Below, piece by piece: positions 8,601-15,488 of a stretch of 22,044 bases of DNA. The translations under genes and the position numbers were made by a program. Within the stretch, counting starts at the first letter, position 1. Each line of letters opens with the position of its first letter. The notes under the pieces were generated by a model that saw nothing but the letters and a program-made list of their open reading frames with translations, did no database searches and was not told where the DNA came from. Origin of the DNA: an uncultured Bacteroidales bacterium (GTDB lineage: Bacteria; Bacteroidota; Bacteroidia; Bacteroidales; Marinilabiliaceae); NCBI GenBank assembly GCA_934717675.1, contig CAKUYZ010000026.1:1-22044 (forward strand). Direction: 5' to 3'.

Positions 8601-10633
8601 GCAAATTCGTGAACGACGCAGTGCGCGAAGACACTGTGATGAACAAACTGTGCCGCGAGAGCAAAGCCATTGACCGCGAGCTGCTTAACCGCAGTATGGA
8701 ATCTATCATAGACTTTGACAAGCGCGAGGGCTATTTCTCATTCAACGCAGAGGGCGGCAACGAGAAAGAGTTCTCAACCATCAAATACAAGACCATGGTG
8801 AAGAACTACACGTGGGATCTGGAGCGCAACGTCGAGACCATTGGCACCAAAGGTAGCACGGGCAACCGATTTATCTGCACCAAAGAACGCGGCGACTCGC
8901 TCAACTTCTTGGTACCCGTGGCCATATATGACCGCAACACGAACACGCTGCGCTGCGAGGAGGTGAAGTTCATTGACGTGGCCGACGCGCGCGTGAACCT
9001 GAAAGAGGGCGACCTGGTGACGATTCATAAAAACGCCGTGATGGACGAGCTGAAACAGACGCGCGTGGACGTGAAGACCGACAGCACGGACCATACGTTT
9101 GCGAAGGCCAACATAACGATAGAGGGCGCAAAAGAGTATAAAGGCTATGGCGAATACACCTTCGTGGACAACGAGGGCGGGCAGAACGTCATCTTTATGG
9201 GAGACATCCACACAGACGACGCGGTGACGACAGCGCGCGGCAACGTGGTGGAAGACATGCCGCTGGACAAATATTTCTTCTTCAAGGGCGACGCGGCGGT
9301 GCGCGGCGACCGCAAATTCCTTGAGTTTGACGGCGGCGCGAAGATGCGCCACAACGCCGCCCACGGCCCGCGAGGCTACATACGCTTCGACGCTGTGCTG
9401 AACCCCGCCAAGGTGCGCATCCCGGTGGGCAAGAGATCATTCAACACCACGCAGGGCAACGCCAAGAACAAGGCCGACGAGATATACCACTCATTCCGCA
9501 TTGCCAAAGACTCCGTGCACGTGTACTCCACAATGCTAGAGCATTACAAGGGCGTGACGGACTTGGAGCTGGTGGAGGCGCCGGAGGGTTTCTTGTATCA
9601 CAACAACATCTTCGACCGCTTCGAGATAAACACGCCGGTGAAGATGGCCAAACCAGACACCACCGGCACTTTTATGAGTTTCTTGCCAGAGCAAGACGCC
9701 ATAGAGGCCTTTGGCCGAGTGGACCTGCACGTGTTCTTGACCAAGAAACCCACAGGCTCATTTGACATTCGCTCCGCCGGCACTATAAGGCATGACAGGG
9801 GCAAGAACGTGGTGACAGCCAACTTGCTGACCGAGATGGACTTTTTCTTGGGACCAGAGGTGACGACGATGATTTATAACGACATCTTGAGCAGTAAGGC
9901 CCCGAAATGTGACTCAACATCCTTCCGCTACGAGCGGAGGTTGGCAGAGTTGTATGACACGCTGTCAATAAGCGGCATACGCAATGAATTGGAGGCGGGT
10001 CTGGACAAGGCGACGGGCCTCCTGCCGACATTTGGCCCGGTGTTCGCCTTTGACGGGATGCAGTTCACGTGGAGCACGGAGAAAAAGAGCTACGTGTGCG
10101 ACACGACAGTGAACCTGATGATGATGCACTACCGCAAGGTGTATCGCAAAGTCAAGATTCAGTGCGAGATGCTGGTGAGGAAGGGCAACGGCAGCCGAGT
10201 GAGAATGCTGCTGAAAGCGGACAACGACACGTGGTATTACCTGGACTATCGCGGCGGCTCAGGCCGCGGGTATAACAGGCTGAGCCTGAAGTCATCCAAT
10301 CCCGACCTGATGCAGACGGTCAGCTCGATAGACATGAAATATCGCCGAGACAGAGGCCGAAACATGGAGTATGTGATGGCCCCGGACAGCTATATGGACA
10401 AGTTCATAGAGAATTTCGGCCTCGACCACATCCCTGCCGACGCATATGCCGAGGCCGAGGCGGAAGACATATTGGACGGCAGAGTAACGGACGAAGAGGA
10501 CGCCAACACGGATGAGACGGATGATGAGGAGACGCAGGATGGGAATGGTGACGAGGAGACGACAACAGAAGAGGGAGACGGAGGTGATGAAGAAAACGCA
10601 GAAGGTGAAGAGAATGGCGTGAGCGAGGAGTAA
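5648..10633 (+). CDS. Exported 1661-residue conserved protein of unknown function
   Basis: A single 4986-bp gene. Residues 1-27 look like a signal peptide (RRW, then AAMAAATLAALMA). The body is mostly beta-type sequence rich in aromatic and charged residues, with no known catalytic motif that I recognise. Conserved-looking stretches include VRYNGGGGFPVRDFADFCGM and LSLSYDGFVDYY (about 470-515), LKKNRNIEYDGVVNVGQ (585-602), IFPDIRHPLRIREDYSLGF (739-757), LSNKGLRGTGDLTY (781-794) and LTVTPTGLHGVG. From memory these resemble a family of about 1500-residue hypothetical proteins found across Bacteroidota; this was not checked. About 69 residues at the C-terminus are dominated by Asp and Glu (from about 1593), a low-complexity tail. 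It lies 31 bp after prmA and ends at a bidirectional-type hairpin. An envelope location is inferred from the signal peptide only; no lipobox, sorting domain or beta-barrel end signature is evident. Confidence 0.9.
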   Translation: MSGTARRWMAAMAAATLAALMATQVATGSRQDDGFSTDKTTFLTQMADMFEQSADKKRAETAMAQMQEFVNTGDAELVEMMMETCGKVRKLKGRAFPDYVTVLGTYDAMSRNQRMGGENMKVWKTVLDKKSKKLNDLRKFMEQTRNYEERGTISYTNAVAWKVVETGKVHFLEADGDLNFKVDETTLRCMSQGDSIDVTRTSGTLYTKTHKWLGDHGTITWERTGLDADKVNATFGYYSIDMKTNQVEVDGCEFVNTNYFPDKLTGKVTYKCVNRGTQYGQRYPKFETSANQRMNIPELFKNVGYSGGFTQTGSSFVGSGSVWLPAEVTIHRGDTVLASFSSASFIMSTSTIESSKTEVKVNMGNEALTHPGLRFRYDDKKREVTLTRGDKGMERAKYRDTYHKVNLDTELMKWNIDGSLIYMTQVAGSPMNIAYVESLAYYSGQDFNKLWGMAQTHPFQTIADFVRYNGGGGFPVRDFADFCGMTHLEAQQLLLSLSYDGFVDYYVERDVCRATDRLYDYLKFSLGKKDYDEMRFLSVDSQAAGPNGYIDLNTMDMHMRKVYGVQISDADNLNIYLKPTTGDMVLKKNRNIEYDGVVNVGQVTAVGRKFFFDYDAFQIRMDSIDEMSMRMVDSTKLDRHGRYATPMVGNTLNDLSGLVQLNEPDNKSGRKQLPGFPRLSSTKPAKIYYDKNLLTGEDGRVNVYDKERFYFTVDTFTFEDINNITNSNLPLHGVLTSNIFPDIRHPLRIREDYSLGFTVETPAEGYPMYGGKATFYKTIDLSNKGLRGTGDLTYSACKASSYAQPDADGKTTGYGRDDYFRFFLDHTEGNTRQFDVKKSSAAPAFPGVELGEGQSTRDANNIPQPGKTQLKLFPEADKMDVRNSVGKFQMFPKKNGDGYECEMDGLLTVTPTGLHGVGRSDMMGTSLEGRSMTFSDHVIKADTSYFASYTYENEERVLQSGELRRDIVDRKDKKAYDRVSGGVRGKFVNDAVREDTVMNKLCRESKAIDRELLNRSMESIIDFDKREGYFSFNAEGGNEKEFSTIKYKTMVKNYTWDLERNVETIGTKGSTGNRFICTKERGDSLNFLVPVAIYDRNTNTLRCEEVKFIDVADARVNLKEGDLVTIHKNAVMDELKQTRVDVKTDSTDHTFAKANITIEGAKEYKGYGEYTFVDNEGGQNVIFMGDIHTDDAVTTARGNVVEDMPLDKYFFFKGDAAVRGDRKFLEFDGGAKMRHNAAHGPRGYIRFDAVLNPAKVRIPVGKRSFNTTQGNAKNKADEIYHSFRIAKDSVHVYSTMLEHYKGVTDLELVEAPEGFLYHNNIFDRFEINTPVKMAKPDTTGTFMSFLPEQDAIEAFGRVDLHVFLTKKPTGSFDIRSAGTIRHDRGKNVVTANLLTEMDFFLGPEVTTMIYNDILSSKAPKCDSTSFRYERRLAELYDTLSISGIRNELEAGLDKATGLLPTFGPVFAFDGMQFTWSTEKKSYVCDTTVNLMMMHYRKVYRKVKIQCEMLVRKGNGSRVRMLLKADNDTWYYLDYRGGSGRGYNRLSLKSSNPDLMQTVSSIDMKYRRDRGRNMEYVMAPDSYMDKFIENFGLDHIPADAYAEAEAEDILDGRVTDEEDANTDETDDEETQDGNGDEETTTEEGDGGDEENAEGEENGVSEE

Positions 10634-10658
10634 ACGCCCGTCTTTTGCGAGATATGGC

Positions 10659-10700
10659 AAACAGCCGAGCCAAACACGACGTGTCTGGCTCGGCTGTTTT
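10659..10700. terminator. Hairpin terminator between convergent genes
   Basis: A perfect 14-bp stem (10659-10672 with 10686-10699), extended inside by ACAC/GTGT around a GAC loop after one mismatch. On the plus strand it ends in TTTT, which suits the 1661-residue gene ending 25 bp upstream; on the minus strand it ends in GTTTGCC, so it may also stop the DUF486 transcript arriving from 10807. Bidirectional use is inference. Confidence 0.75.
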
Positions 10701-10736
10701 GGATTCGGCGGGGAATCGGGGTTAGACACCGTGGCG

Positions 10737-10760
10737 GGAGACGGGTCGCGGCCCGTCTCC
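10737..10760 (+). repeat. 24-bp intergenic palindrome, copy 2
   Basis: GGAGACGGG (10737-10745) and CCCGTCTCC (10752-10760) flank TCGCGG; symmetry holds through the centre except for one T-G pair. It is followed by ATATGGGGGA, matching the TACAGGGGG that follows copy 1 at 4651-4672. As with copy 1 it lies just past a terminator hairpin in an intergenic gap. Confidence 0.7.
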
Positions 10761-10806
10761 ATATGGGGGACAGGCAATGCGCATGCGGAGAGTTTTTAGG
10801 CAGGCT

Positions 10807-11175
10807 TTAATCCTTGGCCAAGAAATAGACCGCCAAGACGAGAAGCGCAAAGCCGATGAAATGGTTGAGGCGCAAGGTCTCGCCCTTGAAGAAGAGGACC
10901 GTGAAGACGGTGAACACCGTGAGCGAGATGACCTCTTGAATGACTTTGAGCTGGACGAGGCTGAAGGGGCCGCCATTGCCAACGTAGCCAATGCGATTGG
11001 CTGGGACTTGGCAGCAATATTCAAAAAGAGCCACACCCCAACTGATGAGTATGACGGCGAGCAAAGACAAGTGAGCGCCCCACTTTGTGGCGCCCAAGCG
11101 CAGATGACCATACCAAGCTATGGTCATAAAGCTGTTTGAGACAATGAGCAAGAGGATTGTCCAGAGACCTTTCAT
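10807..11175 (-). CDS. Small DUF486/DMT-type membrane protein
   Basis: A 122-residue integral membrane protein with four hydrophobic segments: LWTILLLIVSNSFMTIAW near the start, LSLLAVILISWGVALFEY, VISLTVFTVFTVLFF, and HFIGFALLVLAVYFLA at the end. The stretch ISWGVALFEYCCQVPANRIGY followed by FSLVQLKVIQEVISL is the hallmark of the DUF486 family (DMT superfamily, related to small multidrug transporters). Its substrate is not known. I start at ATG 11175 (MKGLWTILL); the frame continues upstream only through TTG codons and would add 12 polar residues. The ribosome site is weak and A-rich. It follows proS on the same strand, but a terminator-like hairpin lies between, so it may have its own promoter, which I could not locate. 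Confidence 0.88.
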   Translation of the reverse strand: MKGLWTILLLIVSNSFMTIAWYGHLRLGATKWGAHLSLLAVILISWGVALFEYCCQVPANRIGYVGNGGPFSLVQLKVIQEVISLTVFTVFTVLFFKGETLRLNHFIGFALLVLAVYFLAKD

Positions 11176-11212
11176 TTGTATGTTGTTGTTTTTACGATAG
11201 TCACGCAACAAT

Positions 11213-11257
11213 GAATAAAGCGGACACCGCGCCTAAAAAGACAGGCTGGCGTCCGCT
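11213..11257 (-). terminator. Terminator-like hairpin after proS
   Basis: Read on the minus strand, AGCGGACGCC pairs with GGTGTCCGCT (one G-T pair) around an inner GCCT/AGGC stem, and is followed by TTATTC, so the tail after the closing T is only moderately T-rich. Stem arms are at 11248-11257 and 11219-11228. It begins 49 nt after the proS stop codon. Confidence 0.6.
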
Positions 11258-11305
11258 ATCTTGATTCGCGGGTGCGACGGTCAAGCCCCGCCCCGCAGAT
11301 TTTGG

Positions 11306-12781
11306 CTAGTAAGAGATGGCGAAGAGAACCCTCTGGTGCGACGGCGCGCCCGTGAGGATGCACTTGCCCTCCTCTGGCTCATTGCCCAAGGGAATGCAGC
11401 GGATGGTGGCTTTGGTCTCTTCCTTTATGCGGACCTCGGTCTCGGTGGTGCCGTCCCAATGCGCAGAGATGAAGCCACCTTTGTTTTTCAGGACATCCTT
11501 GAACTCGTCATAGGAGTCTACGCGAGTGATGTGCTGATCGCGGAAAGCCAAGGCTTTCTTGTATATGTTCTTCTGCATCTCATCTAGCAAGTCCGCCAGA
11601 CGATCCTCGATGCCGTCGAGGCTCATCTGCATCTTCTCCATCGTGTCGCGGCGGTGAACCTCTCCCTCGTTCTTGGCGAGGTCTCGCGGGCCAAGCGCGA
11701 TGCGGATGGGGAAACCTTTGAGCTCATACTCGGCAAATTTCCAACCGGGCTTCTTCTTGTCGTTGTCGTCATAAAGCACAGAGATGCCTTTGGCGCGGAG
11801 CCTGTCCACAATCTCGTTGGCCTTGGCGCTTATGGCGTCGCGCTCGTCATTGTTCTTATAGACTGGCACGATGACAACCTGCGTAGGGGCGAGTTTTGGG
11901 GGCAAGACGAGGCCATTGTCGTCAGAGTGCGCCATGATGAGCGCGCCCATGAGGCGAGTGGACACACCCCACGACGTGGCCCAGACGTACTCACTCTTAC
12001 CCTCGCGGTTCATAAACGTGACGTCGAAAGCCTTGGCAAAGTTCTGCCCCAAGAAGTGCGACGTGCCGCTTTGGAGCGCCTTGCCGTCTTGCATAAGAGC
12101 CTCGATGGTGTATGTGTCTAGCGCGCCGGCGAAACGCTCATTGGCCGTCTTGACGCCCTTTATGACCGGGACGGCCATAAAGTTCTCCACGAAGTCGGCA
12201 TAGACGCGGAGCATCTGCCGCGCCTCGGCCTCGGCCTCCTCGCGGGTCTCGTGAGCCGTGTGGCCCTCTTGCCAAAGGAACTCGGCAGTGCGGAGGAATA
12301 GGCGGGTGCGCATCTCCCAGCGCACCACGTTGGCCCACTGGTTGCACTTGATGGGGAGGTCGCGGTAGCTCTGAATCCAGTTCTTATAGGTGTTCCAGAT
12401 GATGGTCTCCGATGTAGGGCGCACAATGAGCTCCTCCTCCAGTTTGGCAGCGGGATCCACCTCCACGCCAGAGCCGTCTTCCTTGGAGCGCAGTCGGTAG
12501 TGCGTGACAACGGCGCACTCCTTGGCGAAGCCTTTGACGTGATCGGCCTCGCGGCTGAAGAAAGACTTGGGGATGAAGAGTGGGAAATAGGCGTTGTGAT
12601 GGCCCGTGGCCTTGAACATATCGTCGAGGGCGCGTTGCATCTTTTCCCAGATGGCGTAGCCGTAGGGCTTGATAACCATGCATCCGCGGACGGCCGAGGC
12701 CTCCGCAAGGTCGGCTTTCACGACCAGATCATTGTACCACTGCGAGTAGTTCTCTGCGCGTGGGGTCAGTTCCTTTGCCAT
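11306..12781 (-). CDS. proS: Prolyl-tRNA synthetase, archaeal/eukaryote type
   Basis: A 491-residue class II aminoacyl-tRNA synthetase that charges tRNA-Pro. The class II core shows VRPTSETIIW (120-129) and motif 2 RWEMRTRLFLRTAEFLWQEG (154-173). The anticodon-binding domain begins at about LAPTQVVIVPVYKN, and the extra C-terminal zinc-binding-like domain runs to the closing Phe-Ala-Ile-Ser-Tyr; a terminal Tyr is typical of the roughly 480-500-residue form without the editing insertion found in the long bacterial form. The start MAKELTPRAENYSQWY fits the family. A TAAATTTG promoter box lies 38 nt upstream in the gap shared with the HU gene. A terminator-like hairpin follows the stop. Cytoplasmic and essential by family. 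Confidence 0.97.
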   Translation of the reverse strand: MAKELTPRAENYSQWYNDLVVKADLAEASAVRGCMVIKPYGYAIWEKMQRALDDMFKATGHHNAYFPLFIPKSFFSREADHVKGFAKECAVVTHYRLRSKEDGSGVEVDPAAKLEEELIVRPTSETIIWNTYKNWIQSYRDLPIKCNQWANVVRWEMRTRLFLRTAEFLWQEGHTAHETREEAEAEARQMLRVYADFVENFMAVPVIKGVKTANERFAGALDTYTIEALMQDGKALQSGTSHFLGQNFAKAFDVTFMNREGKSEYVWATSWGVSTRLMGALIMAHSDDNGLVLPPKLAPTQVVIVPVYKNNDERDAISAKANEIVDRLRAKGISVLYDDNDKKKPGWKFAEYELKGFPIRIALGPRDLAKNEGEVHRRDTMEKMQMSLDGIEDRLADLLDEMQKNIYKKALAFRDQHITRVDSYDEFKDVLKNKGGFISAHWDGTTETEVRIKEETKATIRCIPLGNEPEEGKCILTGAPSHQRVLFAISY

Positions 12782-12819
12782 TTATTAGGATATATTTTAT
12801 ACCAAATTGAGAATGAGCG

Positions 12820-12827
12820 CAAATTTA
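12820..12827 (-). promoter_or_regulatory. Candidate -7 box (TAAATTTG) for proS
   Basis: On the minus strand TAAATTTG is an exact TAnnTTTG match 38 nt upstream of the proS ATG, giving a leader of about 30 nt. No clean TTTG box is visible at the -33 position; that stretch is G+C-rich. Confidence 0.5.
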
Positions 12828-12838
12828 CTCATTTTTGC

Positions 12839-12900
12839 TTAGCGCGCCTCTCCGCAAGCGGCAAAAGGGCGGGGGAAGGGGAAGCCTCGCAGGCGCGCCT
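12839..12900. other. G+C-rich island with inverted GCGCGCCT / AGGCGCGC arms in the proS-HU spacer
   Basis: The 269-bp divergent spacer (12782-13050) contains an A+T-rich promoter region at each end and a G+C-rich middle. Two 8-base arms (12842-12849 and 12891-12898) are inverted copies 41 bp apart. No reading frame or RNA gene was recognised here. The arms could form a weak stem or a protein site between the two promoters, but nothing shows that directly. Confidence 0.35.
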
Positions 12901-12954
12901 AGCTAAACGGCCCAGGAAAAAAGGCGGAGGGGTTGAGCATAATCGTAAAATTTC

Positions 12955-12985
12955 GTTGCATAGTTATTTTATTGATTTATATTTG
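12955..12985 (+). promoter_or_regulatory. Bacteroidota-type promoter for the HU gene
   Basis: GTTG at 12955-12958 and TATATTTG at 12978-12985 are separated by 19 nt, matching the Bacteroidota sigma pattern (TTG near -33, TAnnTTTG near -7, 19-21 nt apart). Transcription would start near 12990 and give a leader of about 60 nt before the HU ATG. This is the only promoter in the window where both boxes are visible at the right distance. Confidence 0.7.
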
Positions 12986-13050
12986 CGCAACGGTTGGGGC
13001 GGCACGCCACTGACCTCACATAACGAAACAAATATAAATCTTACAAAGAG

Positions 13051-13326
13051 ATGAATAAGACACAGTTGATTGACAAGATTGCCGAGAAATCTGGCCTGAC
13101 GAAAGCCGACTCGAAGAAGGCTCTCGACGCTTTCTTTGAGGCTACGGCGGAGGCCCTCAAAGACAGCAACGACGGCAAAGTGGCCCTCGTAGGCTTCGGC
13201 ACCTTCAGTGTCTCGGAGCGCGGAGCGCGCCAAGGCCGCAACCCACGCACCAAAGAGATCATCGAGATCAAAGCCAAGAAGGTCATCAAATTCAAGGCCG
13301 GCAGCGAACTCGAGGACAACCTCTAA
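13051..13326 (+). CDS. hup: DNA-binding protein HU
   Basis: A 91-residue nucleoid protein of the HU/IHF family, which binds and bends DNA as a dimer. The start MNKTQLIDKIAEKSGL, the helical KADSKKALDAFFEATAEAL, the core VALVGFGTFSVSERGARQGR and the DNA-contacting arm with GRNPRTKEII followed by KVIKFKAGSEL are all textbook HU. Length is exactly typical. ATG 13051 is preceded by AAAGAG. It has its own two-box promoter at 12955-12985 and a hairpin after the stop, so it is probably expressed mainly on its own at a high level. HU rather than IHF is favoured by the generic sequence and by this single-gene setting. Confidence 0.97.
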   Translation: MNKTQLIDKIAEKSGLTKADSKKALDAFFEATAEALKDSNDGKVALVGFGTFSVSERGARQGRNPRTKEIIEIKAKKVIKFKAGSELEDNL

Positions 13327-13348
13327 GGCCGACAGGCACACAAGACAC

Positions 13349-13394
13349 CGAGAGCCGCTCGCCAGGGACACACACGCCCGACGCGCGGCTCTCG
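13349..13394 (+). other. Hairpin after the HU gene (no T-run)
   Basis: CGAGAGCCGC (13349-13358) and GCGGCTCTCG (13385-13394) are perfect 10-base inverted arms around a 26-base loop. There is no T-tract, so a simple intrinsic terminator is unlikely; transcript-end stabilisation or a weak processing site between HU and the methyltransferase gene fits better. Function is inference. Confidence 0.5.
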
Positions 13395-13481
13395 CAGCAC
13401 CATGCGGCGCGCAAGCCGCCACCCCACCCCACACACCGACCCCAATTGTCAGTAGAAGTATCATTGCCAAGCCGCGCCCAG

Positions 13482-14171
13482 ATGGACGCCTTCAACGCCC
13501 TGCCGCCCGAACGGCGGGTGAGCCTGTTGCTCCCATTTGTCAACGACAACCGCGTGGCCACGCTGCGCAGCGTCTTGAGCCGCCGCACACGTCGCGTGAC
13601 GTTGGCGCTGGAGAACATATATCACAGCCAGAACGCCAGCGCCGTGGTCCGCTCCTGTGAATGTTTCGGCATCCAGGACGTGACGGTGATTGAGAACAGC
13701 AGCCGTTTCTTGGCGAGCAACGGCGTGGCGAGGGGCGCTTTCAAGTGGCTCACATACCACAGGTTCGGCTCCGAGAGGTTCAACACCCCGGCGGCCTACG
13801 CCGACCTGCGCCAGCGCGGCTACACCATAGTGGCGGCATCGCCCCACCCGGGACATGACGTGAGCCTATATGACCTCGACGTGAGGCGCGGCCCCATAGC
13901 CGTGGTTTTCGGAGCCGAGAAAGTGGGGTTGTCTGACTGGGCCATGGAGAACGCCGACATGCGGATGGTCATTCCCATGTGCGGCCTCACGGAGAGCTTG
14001 AACATATCGGCAAGCGCGGCCATTACGCTTAGCCACCTGCGGCGCGAGGTGGACGAGAAGCTGCCCGCCGAGAGCGTGCGCATGAGCGAAGAAGAGCAGA
14101 CAGAGCTTTTCTCTCACTGGCTGCTGGCCTCGATTCGCGACGCGCACGACGTGCTGAAAAGAATCTTATAA
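13482..14171 (+). CDS. trmH: TrmH/SpoU-family RNA 2'-O-methyltransferase
   Basis: A 229-residue SPOUT-class enzyme that methylates a ribose 2'-OH in RNA with SAM. The three SpoU motifs are clear: motif 1 NIYHSQNASAVVRSCECFG (45-63, with catalytic-type Asn51 and Arg57), motif 2 IAVVFGAEKVGLSD (139-152), motif 3 VIPMCGLTESLNISASAA (163-180). The stretch VLSRRTRRVTLALENIY and the C-terminal extension past residue 195 fit the TrmH subgroup (tRNA Gm18), but substrate choice within this family is hard to read from sequence. I start at ATG 13482; the frame is open upstream to a TTG at 13446, which would add 12 residues, and neither start has a clear ribosome site. The next gene starts 43 bp downstream. 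Confidence 0.85.
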   Translation: MDAFNALPPERRVSLLLPFVNDNRVATLRSVLSRRTRRVTLALENIYHSQNASAVVRSCECFGIQDVTVIENSSRFLASNGVARGAFKWLTYHRFGSERFNTPAAYADLRQRGYTIVAASPHPGHDVSLYDLDVRRGPIAVVFGAEKVGLSDWAMENADMRMVIPMCGLTESLNISASAAITLSHLRREVDEKLPAESVRMSEEEQTELFSHWLLASIRDAHDVLKRIL

Positions 14172-14214
14172 AAGACAACAACGAACAATCACCCACACGC
14201 GACAAGACAAGAAA

Positions 14215-15342
14215 ATGAAAAACAAGATATTATTGGCGATGGCCACGGCACTCTTGGCCACAGCCTGCGGCACAAACAATGACGACCAGGGCAACCGGTG
14301 CGTGATAAACGGCAAGGTGAACGGCTGGCAGGAGGCAGACTCCGTGATCATTGCCACACTGTCTCGCCTTGGCGTGAGCGCCATAGACACGGCCGTGGTG
14401 ACCGAGGGGCAGTTCTCTCTGAAAGTCAAGGCCGACGAGGGCGGTTTCCTGGCCCACGTGATGCCCCTGGTGGGTGGCAAGCCCATGGCTGCCTACGAGG
14501 TGCTGGTGGAGCCCGGCACGGAATTCTCAATGACGCTGCCTGCCGAGACCGAGGCGCAGCCACTCTTTGAGGGCAGCAAGAGCAACGCCTTGTGGCAGGA
14601 GCTGCACCAGAAGAGCGACACCTTTGAGAAAGAGGCTGAGCCTTATTTCAGCATCATGCGCAACCCCGAGGCCGCAGAGGCCGACAGGGCCGCGGCGGAG
14701 CATACCCTGGACTCGCTATACGGCGGCATGCAGGCGGCCTACGCCTCATATATCAAGAGCAACATACCTTCGTTCTTCAGCGACATACTGCTGGGCATGG
14801 TGGCCTCGGCCCTTGACGACTCCACTAAAGCGGAGATAATAGACGAGATGGGCAAGCACGAGCCGGCCATGCCAAACTACACGCGCATCAAAGCCCGCAT
14901 GATGATGGAGGCGACTACGGCCCCTGGCAGCAAGTTCATAGACTTCTCCCAACCCGACAAGAACGGCAAGGAGGTGAAACTGTCTGACATTGTGAAAGCC
15001 AACAAGTTGACCATAGTTGACTTCTGGGCCTCGTGGTGCGGGCCGTGCCGCAACGAGATGCCCACAGTGGTGAAAGCCTACGCCACATACAAGGCCAAGG
15101 GGCTGGAGATTATCGGCGTATCGCTAGACCAGGACCGCTCGGCATGGCTTGGGGCCGTGGAGAAACTGGGCATGACATGGCCGCAGGTGTCGGACCTGAA
15201 CGGATGGACTAACGCGGCGGCACAGGCCTATGTGGTGGACGCCATCCCGAGCTGCTTCCTCATAAGCCAAGACGGCACCATTGTGGGCAAGAACCTGCGC
15301 GGAGACGAGCTGCTAAGCAAAGTGGATGAGCTGCTGAAATGA
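14215..15342 (+). CDS. TlpA-like thioredoxin-fold lipoprotein
   Basis: A 375-residue exported protein. The N-terminus is a lipoprotein-type signal peptide ending LLATAC with Cys18; alanine at -3 is less usual but tolerated. Residues about 28-120 form a beta-rich front domain like DUF4369, common in Bacteroidota thioredoxin lipoproteins; 120-230 is helical. The C-terminal 235-375 is an AhpC/TlpA-type thioredoxin domain: TIVDFWASWCGPCRNEMP carries the redox pair Cys275 and Cys278, and AIPSCFLISQDG carries the cis-proline (the IP pair). It probably reduces or isomerises disulfides of exported proteins in the periplasm. The purine-rich ACAAGAAA before ATG 14215 is a weak ribosome site. It follows trmH by 43 bp, and paired hairpins follow its stop. 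Confidence 0.92.
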   Translation: MKNKILLAMATALLATACGTNNDDQGNRCVINGKVNGWQEADSVIIATLSRLGVSAIDTAVVTEGQFSLKVKADEGGFLAHVMPLVGGKPMAAYEVLVEPGTEFSMTLPAETEAQPLFEGSKSNALWQELHQKSDTFEKEAEPYFSIMRNPEAAEADRAAAEHTLDSLYGGMQAAYASYIKSNIPSFFSDILLGMVASALDDSTKAEIIDEMGKHEPAMPNYTRIKARMMMEATTAPGSKFIDFSQPDKNGKEVKLSDIVKANKLTIVDFWASWCGPCRNEMPTVVKAYATYKAKGLEIIGVSLDQDRSAWLGAVEKLGMTWPQVSDLNGWTNAAAQAYVVDAIPSCFLISQDGTIVGKNLRGDELLSKVDELLK

Positions 15343-15380
15343 GGCCCGACACACAGACTGGCAAGCCAAGAAACAAGCGA

Positions 15381-15422
15381 GACGTCTCGACGCGCGGCAA
15401 GCGCGACGAGGCGTCTTGCCGC
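15381..15422 (+). promoter_or_regulatory. Two mutually exclusive hairpins between the thioredoxin and exchanger genes
   Basis: Arms 15381-15395 and 15401-15415 pair over 15 positions with two imperfect pairs around a GGCAA loop. A second fold pairs GCGGCAAG (15394-15401) with CTTGCCGC (15415-15422) perfectly. Both folds use 15394-15401 and 15415, so they cannot form together. The sequence after the second fold is TCTTAGCC, only weakly T-rich. This could be a terminator or an attenuator-like switch ahead of the exchanger gene, or chance in G+C-rich DNA. Confidence 0.45.
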
Positions 15423-15488
15423 TCTTAGCCGCCGCCTTGCTCTGGGGGGTAAGGCACCCTTGATGAAAAAGAAACAAAACAAACACGT

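Noticed and set aside
11176..11211. 12-residue extension of the DUF486 protein
   Set aside because: It relies on TTG starts; the ATG at 11175 gives the normal family length and start.
13446..13481. TTG start for the TrmH-type methyltransferase
   Set aside because: No ribosome site; ATG 13482 precedes the recognisable family start. The choice is not certain.
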